Shown here: positions 41,524 to 48,365 of the stretch, piece by piece
Numbering within the stretch: position 1 is the stretch's first letter
Layout: each line of letters begins with the position of its first letter
NCBI GenBank assembly: GCA_937922045.1
Contig: CAKZXA010000069.1
Span: 1-48,365 of the forward strand
Length of the DNA: 48,365 bases
Direction: 5' to 3'
From: an uncultured Acidimicrobiales bacterium
GTDB lineage: Bacteria; Actinomycetota; Acidimicrobiia; Acidimicrobiales; SZUA-35
Notes under the pieces: generated by a model
What the model was told of the DNA's origin: nothing
The model's input: the letters and a program-made list of their open reading frames with translations, nothing else
Databases searched by the model: none
Position numbers and translations under genes: made by a program

Positions 41524-42522
41524 TCAGTCGAGGCCAGACAGAAAGTCGAGGAGAAGCCTGTTGGTTTCCTCGGGCTTCTCTTGCTGCACCCAGTGGCCGC
41601 AATCGGACAAGATGTGGCTGCCGACCAGGCGGGGGAGTGTCTCGGCGAAGCGTTCGATCGAGCTGGCACCCCACTGGGTCGGACCGTCTCGGTCGCCGCC
41701 GATGAACAGCGAGGGCACGGTGATGGGAGCGAAACGCCAGGCGGCCAGCTCGTGCCAATCGCGGGTGATATTCCGGTAGCGATTGAAGCCGCCAGTCAAC
41801 CCGGTCCGGGTGAACTCGGCCAGGTAGAAGGCAAAATCGTCGTCGCTCATCCAGGCCATGTCGCCGGGTTCAGGCTGTTGAAGCCGTGTTCTGAGCTGGC
41901 TGCCTTTGGGAAGCAAAAACATGGGCGCATCGGTTGGGCGAGCTTCGCCCGACGCGGTGAAGTAGAAACCTCGGATCCAGCCTTCGAGATCCTCGGCAAC
42001 CTCGGCTTCAACAAGACCCGGTTCCTGGAAATAGTCGATGTAGAAAAAGTTGTCGTCTCCAACGAGAGCCCGGAACGAATCCAGCGGTGGCACGTCGCCC
42101 CGAGCGCTGTAGGGAACCGAGAGCCCGGCCACGGCCCGGATACGGTCCGGGCGTAGCAGCGCGGTATTCCAGGCGATCGGTGCCCCCCAATCGTGACCGA
42201 TCACGACCGCCTGACCGTCGCGACCGACGGCGTCGTCGATCACGGCGATCACGTCGCCGACCAGGGCCGTCATCGAGTAGGCCTCGATCTCATCGGGCTG
42301 GGACGAGCCTCCATAGCCGCGCACATCAATAGCCGCGACTCGATAGCCAGCGGTGGCCAGAACCGGGATCTGATGGCGCCATGAGTACCAACTTTCGGGA
42401 AACCCGTGCACGAACACCACCAGCGGTCCGTCGCCGGCCTCGGCTACGTGGATCTCGTTACCAGACGAGGCAACGGTTCGATGGCGAATGGGTTGATCGT
42501 CGAGCTGGGTGATGGCATTCAT
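41524..42522 (-). CDS. Alpha/beta hydrolase, epoxide hydrolase type
   Basis: The 332-aa protein has the epoxide-hydrolase signatures: oxyanion motif HGFPESWYSWRHQ (residues 39-51), AIDVRGYGGSSQP, the nucleophile Asp111 in IGHDWGAPIAW, a cap domain with aromatic residues (NFFYIDYFQEPG), and a terminal His in LSDCGHWVQQEKPEE. The Asp nucleophile (not Ser) and FPESW argue for soluble epoxide hydrolase (EphA-like) rather than an esterase; haloalkane dehalogenase is less likely. ATG 42522 has TAGGTT 9 nt upstream. It is divergent from the 270-aa membrane protein. Confidence 0.88.
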   Translation of the reverse strand: MNAITQLDDQPIRHRTVASSGNEIHVAEAGDGPLVVFVHGFPESWYSWRHQIPVLATAGYRVAAIDVRGYGGSSQPDEIEAYSMTALVGDVIAVIDDAVGRDGQAVVIGHDWGAPIAWNTALLRPDRIRAVAGLSVPYSARGDVPPLDSFRALVGDDNFFYIDYFQEPGLVEAEVAEDLEGWIRGFYFTASGEARPTDAPMFLLPKGSQLRTRLQQPEPGDMAWMSDDDFAFYLAEFTRTGLTGGFNRYRNITRDWHELAAWRFAPITVPSLFIGGDRDGPTQWGASSIERFAETLPRLVGSHILSDCGHWVQQEKPEETNRLLLDFLSGLD

Positions 42523-42605
42523 GGTTGAACAAACCTATCGTGGAGGCCCGACCACGGTGAACTCCATCAGGAAACTCGTGGCGGTTGCGGCGATGGGAGA
42601 CCACT

Positions 42606-43418
42606 ATGACCGACGAGAGATCCGAAGTAACGAAGTTTGATATCGACCTGGACGCGAATCTCGACACCGACCTCGACAAGACCGCCGGTGCCGATTCTGG
42701 TTCGAGCAGAATTCTCGAAAAGACCTTGGGTGATGAAGTAGGGGCCACGTCGGCTTCATCGTCGAAGGCAAGAGATGGCGGAGGAGCTGGGCGGCGCCTA
42801 GGCGGCATGCTCGCAGCCCTCCTCGGTTTGGCAGGCTGTCTTCTCAGCCTCGGACTCTTCGTCATGAGCGTTCGGATGCTGTTCGGAGCTTCCGACACTG
42901 CCGCCGGGCTCATGGAGCCAGTAGCTGTGCTCGTCGACCGGGTTGACGATCGCGTCGATCAGGCCGACGATTTGATCGACCGCGACGGTGTTGACGCCGC
43001 CGACGTGCCCGAGTTGAAGGCCAGGGTGGACGGTCTTGTCGACGTCGTTTCTGCCGCCAACCGGGCCTATTCGGCAGTGAGCGACAGTCCGATCTACAAC
43101 CTGCTCCCCGAGAACGATCTTGAGACCGTGCTCGACAGCTTCGAATCCGAAGCCGAGGAAATTGAGATCTCTGTTGGCAGCGCCAGCAACGGTCGGGATC
43201 TCGCCGCCGGCCCGGCAGGCAAGGCCGCCGACTCAGTCGATTCGATGCAATCGGCAATTAGGGGCGCCGGGGAATCGGTTGATCGGGCCGAGTCTGCCTT
43301 CACCCGCTGGCTCCGGCTCGGGTCGCTGGCGGGAATGCTCGGATCGCTTTGGAGTCTTTGGGGCCAGTGGACGCTTCTTCGCCGAGGCTTCCGCGGGTTG
43401 CGCGGCCGCCCGGCCTAA
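42606..43418 (+). CDS. Two-helix membrane protein of unknown function
   Basis: The 270-aa protein starts with an acidic, Asp-rich tail (KFDIDLDANLDTDLD), followed by a membrane helix near residues 65-92 (GGMLAALLGLAGCLLSLGLFV). The middle 140 residues are predicted to be helical and acidic (VDRVDDRVDQADDLIDRDG) with repeated Asp/Ala heptad-like spacing. A second hydrophobic segment is near 240-256 (GSLAGMLGSLWSLWGQW), and the C-tail is Arg-rich. This suggests an external helical bundle between two anchors. I do not recognise a family. GGGAG lies 7 nt before ATG 42606. The stop overlaps the M20 gene stop by 4 bp. Confidence 0.7.
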   Translation: MTDERSEVTKFDIDLDANLDTDLDKTAGADSGSSRILEKTLGDEVGATSASSSKARDGGGAGRRLGGMLAALLGLAGCLLSLGLFVMSVRMLFGASDTAAGLMEPVAVLVDRVDDRVDQADDLIDRDGVDAADVPELKARVDGLVDVVSAANRAYSAVSDSPIYNLLPENDLETVLDSFESEAEEIEISVGSASNGRDLAAGPAGKAADSVDSMQSAIRGAGESVDRAESAFTRWLRLGSLAGMLGSLWSLWGQWTLLRRGFRGLRGRPA

Positions 43419-44842
43419 CCGACGTTCGGCGCAGCGACGCCAGTCTCGCCCAGATCCCAGAACAGGCCGGCCATGATGGCGAGCGACTCTCGTGCCACCG
43501 ACGCCAGCATGTGCTCGTCGGGCGCATGCTGGTTACATCCTGAATAGGAGTGAGGCACCCACACCGTTGGCATCGCCAGCTCTTCAACGAACACATCGTT
43601 GGGAAGCGAACCGCCGAGGTTTGGCAGCAGGGCCGGTGGCGAACCGGTCGTTGTCGCTATCGAGTTGGAGGCGAGTCGCACCCAGGGATCGTTTGGGTCG
43701 AGCCTGGTTGCGTTGAACCTCACCGAGGATGTGTCGACCACCTCGACCTGGTCGAAGCCGTTGCGATCAAGATGTCGGCGCAAGGCAGGCAAGATGTCGT
43801 CAGGGTCGGTGCCGACGACGAAGCGGAGCTGGCAATGGGCTCGAGCCGACGGTGCGATCGCATTCTGGGGCCGATCGGGCAGCCCGCTCGTCATCGCCAG
43901 CACAGCGAAGCTGTTCCAGCCCCAGACGCGTTCGGCTGGGCTCAACGATGCCTCGCCCCAATCCTCATCGATCACGGGTCCGCGATCGCCGCTCGCCAGC
44001 GGCACGTCGGCCAAAGCCTCTCGAACCGCTGGAGTAAGTGATACGTCGGGTCGCCATTCCGGGATCTGGATCTGGCCCCGTTCATCGGTGATCGAGGCCA
44101 AGGCGTGGGCGAGGGTGATGCCAGGGTCTCGGAGAAGGCCACCCCAGTTCCCCGAGTGGTGGGCGCCCTCGCGCAGGTCGACCACCAGGTCGACGTTGAT
44201 CGCGCCGCGCGCTCCGGTGAAGATCGTCGGGCGTTCCGGCGAGGCCCGAGGTCCGTCAGAGGAAAGCAAGAGGTCGGCGGCAAGGGCTTCCCGGTTTTCC
44301 GCCAGCATCTGTCTGAGCCCGGGTGATCCGGTTTCCTCACCGGTTTCGATCATCAGCTTGGAGTTGAAACCGAGTTTTCCCCGGGCGGAGATAACGGCGT
44401 CGAGCGCACTCAGGTTGATGGCGTGTTGCCCCTTATTGTCGGCAGTGCCGCGTCCATAGATGCGGTCACCGTCGATGGAGAGTGTCCAGGGTCCGCGGCC
44501 ATCAGCCCAGGCTTCGTCCTGCCCATTGACCACATCGCCATGTCCGTAGGTCAGCACGGTCACGGCCGCTGGATCTTCGATACGTTCAGCCAGGAGCAGT
44601 GGTCCCGCGCCCTCCACCGGATTTTCGATGACGCGCGAGGTGTAGCCAAGCTCGGATACCCATGATCCGATGGTGTCGGTTAGATAGGAGCGCAGGGTGG
44701 CAAGCCGCTCAGGATTCTGACTCTCGGTGGGAACCGCTACCAGCTCGGCTAGGCGGCGGGTGAAACGGCCATCATCGAAGCGAGAGACGGCGGCCTCGAT
44801 ACAGCTCGAACGATGTGGGGTCAGGCTGTCGACGTGGCTCAT
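43415..44842 (-). CDS. M20-family metallopeptidase
   Basis: The 475-aa protein has the M20 motifs: TYGHGDVV (zinc His and catalytic Asp), GRGTADNKGQHA (bridging Asp), ETGEETGSPGL (catalytic Glu and zinc Glu) and VWVPHSYSGCNQHAPDEHML (C-terminal zinc His). The dimerisation domain lies between (GARGAINVDLVVDLREGAHHSGNWGG). The lengthy N-terminus and GTADNKGQ resemble the M20 dipeptidase/CNDP group, so dipeptide or acyl-amino-acid hydrolysis is likely. The start is 11 bp after the CcdA-like stop on the same strand. Confidence 0.88.
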   Translation of the reverse strand: MSHVDSLTPHRSSCIEAAVSRFDDGRFTRRLAELVAVPTESQNPERLATLRSYLTDTIGSWVSELGYTSRVIENPVEGAGPLLLAERIEDPAAVTVLTYGHGDVVNGQDEAWADGRGPWTLSIDGDRIYGRGTADNKGQHAINLSALDAVISARGKLGFNSKLMIETGEETGSPGLRQMLAENREALAADLLLSSDGPRASPERPTIFTGARGAINVDLVVDLREGAHHSGNWGGLLRDPGITLAHALASITDERGQIQIPEWRPDVSLTPAVREALADVPLASGDRGPVIDEDWGEASLSPAERVWGWNSFAVLAMTSGLPDRPQNAIAPSARAHCQLRFVVGTDPDDILPALRRHLDRNGFDQVEVVDTSSVRFNATRLDPNDPWVRLASNSIATTTGSPPALLPNLGGSLPNDVFVEELAMPTVWVPHSYSGCNQHAPDEHMLASVARESLAIMAGLFWDLGETGVAAPNVG

Positions 44843-44853
44843 GAGCCAAAACG

Positions 44854-45462
44854 CTAGCCGAGGCTCCAGCGGAACAAGTAGCCGACCAAGGTCTCGTGAA
44901 CCCCAAAGGCCATGGCGATGCCGAAGGCGGTCAACACCGCGCCCCCAACAATCGACCAGACGGGTTCGACTCGTTCAAGCAGTTCATCGGGCGTGAGATG
45001 ATGCACGGCGGCGAAGAGAAGAAGGGGACTGAGCACGCCGGTGAGATAGGTAGCCATCAAAAAGATGCCGCCGAACCCGGCATCGGGTAGATCGCCGAGC
45101 AGGGTGCCGAACGCTTCTCCCACACAGGGAAGCCACACCGAAGAGGCGACGAAACCGGTGATTCCTCCGGCCGCCAGCGCCACCCAGTCGAGCCGTCGAA
45201 TCGGCGGCCAGAACATGATGCCGACCGCGGCGACAGCCAACGTGGCGAGTACGAAACGGTTGACATCGCCGGTTCGCCCTGCGAACCGGGCCCAGCCGAA
45301 CGCCAGCGTCGACAACCAGAAGGCGACGACTGCGGGGATGGCGAACTGTCGGGCCATGAAGGCGGTGGCGAAACCGCTGAGAAGCAGGACGAGTGTGCAT
45401 GGCAGCAGAGCGGCCTCGAACCCCTCAACGACGAGCCCGCCGAATAAATCGAAACCCTGCAT
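44854..45462 (-). CDS. CcdA/DsbD-like membrane thiol-disulfide transporter
   Basis: The 202-aa protein has six hydrophobic segments. Two Cys in membrane-associated Pro-Cys motifs, ALLPCTLVLLLSG near the N-terminus and SVWLPCVGEAFG near the middle, are the reactive pair of CcdA. It should pass electrons from cytosolic thioredoxin to an external thioredoxin-like partner. That partner is very likely the product of the upstream gene, which ends 34 bp before ATG 45462. In mycobacteria the two activities are fused as DipZ; here they are separate genes. No ribosome site is clear at the start. Confidence 0.82.
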   Translation of the reverse strand: MQGFDLFGGLVVEGFEAALLPCTLVLLLSGFATAFMARQFAIPAVVAFWLSTLAFGWARFAGRTGDVNRFVLATLAVAAVGIMFWPPIRRLDWVALAAGGITGFVASSVWLPCVGEAFGTLLGDLPDAGFGGIFLMATYLTGVLSPLLLFAAVHHLTPDELLERVEPVWSIVGGAVLTAFGIAMAFGVHETLVGYLFRWSLG

Positions 45463-45496
45463 GAGCGTTGACCGTATCGATCTGCTGGCGGCAGCC

Positions 45497-46153
45497 CTAG
45501 GCGCCGTTCTCGATGAGGTAGGCGACGGTCGCTTCAAGTTCGTCGTAGGAACCTTCACCGATGTGGTCGAACCGAATCTGACCGTTCTGGTCGACGACGT
45601 AGGTTCTAGGCCAGAACCGGCGGCTGCCCTGCCATGAGCGGAAATTGCGTTTGTCGGTGTCGAGAGCTACCGGCCAGGTGACGCCGAGGTCGGCGGCAGC
45701 CGCCTCGATGTTGGCCGGCACCGCTTCGCGATCGAACTCAGGCGCGTGCACCCCAACGATCTCGAGGCCCTTTGGTTGCCACTCAGCGTAGATGTCTTGG
45801 AGGAATGGAAGCGTGTTCTTGCAGTTGTAGCAGCCGAAGGTCCAGAACTGAATGATTCGGACCTGACCCGAGTCGGCGGCCGAAGCTAAACCAGCGCCGT
45901 CAGAATTTATCCAGCCATCGAGATTGACCAGCTCCATCGCTGGGCCGAGATCGGGTGGGGCCTCGACCAGGACCGGGTCCGCAGCGTCGGCTGTGTCTCG
46001 GTCGGCGGTGGCTTGGTCGGTCTCGGATGCGTCGGCCTGAGCACTGGCGGCGAGGGCCGCTTCGGAGCTGGGGTCGCGACCGACGTTCGCGGCGAGAAGA
46101 CCGCCGACGAGAAAGAGCACGAGGGCGAGCGTTGCCCATCGTGAGCCGGTCAT
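45497..46153 (-). CDS. Membrane-anchored thioredoxin-like protein (TlpA/DipZ C-domain type)
   Basis: The 218-aa protein has an N-terminal anchor or signal (WATLALVLFLVGGLLAANV), an acidic linker and a thioredoxin-like domain. The active site is FWTFGCYNCKNTLPFLQ (CYNC), followed by VGVHAPEFDREA, LGVTWPVALDTD and the cis-Pro region WPRTYVVDQNGQIRFDHIGEGSYDE. GCYNC and HAPEF are the pattern I associate with the external domain of DipZ. It would reduce disulfides outside the membrane using electrons from the CcdA-like protein encoded just downstream. TACTCT lies 8 nt before ATG 46153. Confidence 0.85.
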   Translation of the reverse strand: MTGSRWATLALVLFLVGGLLAANVGRDPSSEAALAASAQADASETDQATADRDTADAADPVLVEAPPDLGPAMELVNLDGWINSDGAGLASAADSGQVRIIQFWTFGCYNCKNTLPFLQDIYAEWQPKGLEIVGVHAPEFDREAVPANIEAAAADLGVTWPVALDTDKRNFRSWQGSRRFWPRTYVVDQNGQIRFDHIGEGSYDELEATVAYLIENGA

Positions 46154-46161
46154 GACAATCC

Positions 46162-46167
46162 AGAGTA
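46162..46167 (-). promoter_or_regulatory. -10 box TACTCT of the thioredoxin-CcdA-M20 run
   Basis: On the minus strand TACTCT ends 8 nt before ATG 46153. A TACTCT box at 46236-46241 serves the opposite strand. Confidence 0.35.
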
Positions 46168-46235
46168 GGTAGATCTAGCCATAAAGAAACGAACCCTTCG
46201 GGACCGCCACCTATTCCCTCCACCAGCTTGTGGGT

Positions 46236-46241
46236 TACTCT
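46236..46241 (+). promoter_or_regulatory. -10 box TACTCT, near-leaderless start at 46249
   Basis: TACTCT ends 7 nt before ATG 46249 with no Shine-Dalgarno sequence. Confidence 0.4.
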
Positions 46242-46248
46242 TCGCTCC

Positions 46249-47145
46249 ATGAGCACTCTCAAACCGTCTAATACCGGTGGCGTTGGCGATACTCGTGATG
46301 GAACGGCCAGCAACGGAACTGTTTCGCTTTATTACGTCATCGACCACAGCACCCTCGATCGGGCAGATGCGGTGCCACTGCTCTTGATCAACGGGTTGGG
46401 CTCGCCTCTCGTGTCCTACGAGCCAGGCCTTGTTGCAACTCTTACCGGGCGTGGGTTCGATGTGGTTCGTTTCGACAACCGTGACGTCGGCAAGTCGACT
46501 CGATTCGACGATCACACCGAACGCGGCGTCGCCGCCTACAGCATCGCCGACATGGCCAACGATGCCGTCGCCGTGCTCGACGCGGTGGGATGGAGCGAAG
46601 CTGTCGTGGTCGGCCAGTCGATGGGTGGCATGATCGCCCAGCAGCTCACCATCGATCACCCGGCCCGAGTGCGCGCCCTGGTGTCGCTCATGTCAGCCAG
46701 CGGTGAGCGCGGTTTCGGCATGCCGACCAAGGAGGCGATGGCGACCCTGCTCACACCAGCACCAGCCGAGCCAGACGCCTGGCTAGAACACCGCGTCAGC
46801 TCGGAAAAGATCTGGGCCTCTCCCGACCTGTGGGACGAGGCGTGGGTGCGGGCGAAAGGCAAGACCCTTCTCGACCACGGTGTCGACCCGGCCGGAACCG
46901 CCCGCCAGTTCCGATCCATCCAGAGCTCAGGAAGTCGCGACGAAGGCCTGGCCGGTGTTGAGACCCCGACGTTGGTCATTCACGGCAGCGCCGACACGCT
47001 CATCCAGCCAGACGGTGGCCGCCATGTCGCCGACGTCGTGCCCGGTGCTCACTATGTGGAGATCGAGGGCATGGGCCATGACCTGCCACCAGCTCTGTGG
47101 GGCCGTGTAGCCGGTGAAATTAGCGAGTTCATCGACCAGAACTGA
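46249..47145 (+). CDS. Alpha/beta hydrolase (RdmC-like esterase group)
   Basis: The 298-aa protein has the serine-hydrolase layout: the oxyanion strand LLLINGLGSPLVSYEPGL, VVRFDNRDVGKSTRFD, the nucleophile elbow VVGQSMGGMIAQQL, a cap region, the acid-bearing strand PTLVIHGSADTLI and the catalytic His in EIEGMGHDLPPALW. NGLGSPL and FDNRDVGKS match the group often annotated as aclacinomycin methylesterase RdmC-like; the substrate is unknown. ATG 46249 is favoured by the TACTCT box 7 nt upstream. It is divergent from the thioredoxin gene. Confidence 0.85.
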   Translation: MSTLKPSNTGGVGDTRDGTASNGTVSLYYVIDHSTLDRADAVPLLLINGLGSPLVSYEPGLVATLTGRGFDVVRFDNRDVGKSTRFDDHTERGVAAYSIADMANDAVAVLDAVGWSEAVVVGQSMGGMIAQQLTIDHPARVRALVSLMSASGERGFGMPTKEAMATLLTPAPAEPDAWLEHRVSSEKIWASPDLWDEAWVRAKGKTLLDHGVDPAGTARQFRSIQSSGSRDEGLAGVETPTLVIHGSADTLIQPDGGRHVADVVPGAHYVEIEGMGHDLPPALWGRVAGEISEFIDQN

Positions 47146-47187
47146 CCGAGCACCGAGCCACAGTTTTACGAGCCGAGGCGACCCGAA

Positions 47188-47193
47188 TAGGGT
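47188..47193 (+). promoter_or_regulatory. -10 box TAGGGT of the CaiB-type gene
   Basis: TAGGGT ends 8 nt before ATG 47202 with no Shine-Dalgarno sequence. Confidence 0.35.
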
Positions 47194-47201
47194 GGTCGTC
47201 C

Positions 47202-48347
<1,146 letters not shown>

Positions 48348-48365
48348 CGGGCCGACGAGGAGCGT

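Overview
The window is GC-rich, gene-dense bacterial DNA with about 42 protein genes and no rRNA, tRNA, CRISPR array or insertion sequence that I could see. The gene content points to a high-GC actinobacterium, most likely an aerobic member of the Acidimicrobiia (inference). It has an actinobacterial NucS/EndoMS mismatch nuclease, a fused Kgd-type 2-oxoglutarate enzyme, an F420-type luciferase-like oxidoreductase, a UvrD2-type helicase and a Lys/Ala-rich histone-H1-like tail. About fifteen genes have a TANNNT -10 box 6-8 nt before a GTG/ATG start and no Shine-Dalgarno sequence, which is the actinobacterial leaderless pattern.

Layout. 1-4.4 kb: a HerA/DUF87-type ATPase cut by the window edge, a 63-aa protein behind a palindromic operator candidate, a PAP2 phosphatase, a SnoaL-like protein and an SDR. 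4.5-9 kb: a membrane PAS-GGDEF-EAL protein, a GrdB-family protein interrupted by one in-frame UGA that is best read as selenocysteine, and an LLM oxidoreductase. 9-11.6 kb: a 440-bp leader with competing hairpins, a processive family-2 glycosyltransferase, a 40-aa microprotein that is essentially a bare LPXTG sorting signal, a strong hairpin and a 209-aa protein of unknown family. This cassette is the best candidate for an undescribed system. 11.6-17.5 kb: a geranylgeranyl-reductase-family flavoprotein, a VanW protein with a very acidic N-terminus, and an SDR plus MaoC hydratase that look like a split peroxisomal-type multifunctional beta-oxidation enzyme.

17.5-25.3 kb: a long minus-strand run: NYN ribonuclease-S1-histone-H1-like fusion, EttA, a 96-aa Cys protein, CysQ, enoyl-CoA hydratase, an AarF/UbiB kinase and NucS. 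25.4-38.8 kb: a HAD hydrolase, Kgd, exonuclease III, a CPA2 antiporter with Usp domains, a UvrD2-like helicase, a leaderless PH-SHOCT membrane protein, an ACT-malic enzyme and a DUF1704/QEGLA putative zinc peptidase. 39-48.4 kb: two adjacent HpcH/HpaI-type CoA lyases, a YjbR protein, an epoxide hydrolase, a two-helix membrane protein, an M20 peptidase, a CcdA-thioredoxin pair, an alpha/beta hydrolase and an AMACR-like CoA-transferase-family enzyme.

Together the metabolic genes (two SDRs, MaoC, enoyl-CoA hydratase, AMACR-like enzyme, CoA lyases, malic enzyme, Kgd, GGR) suggest breakdown of branched or sterol-like acyl-CoAs feeding a Kgd-type TCA cycle; this is inference from family membership. 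All functional calls come from motif reading and memory of families, without database searches.
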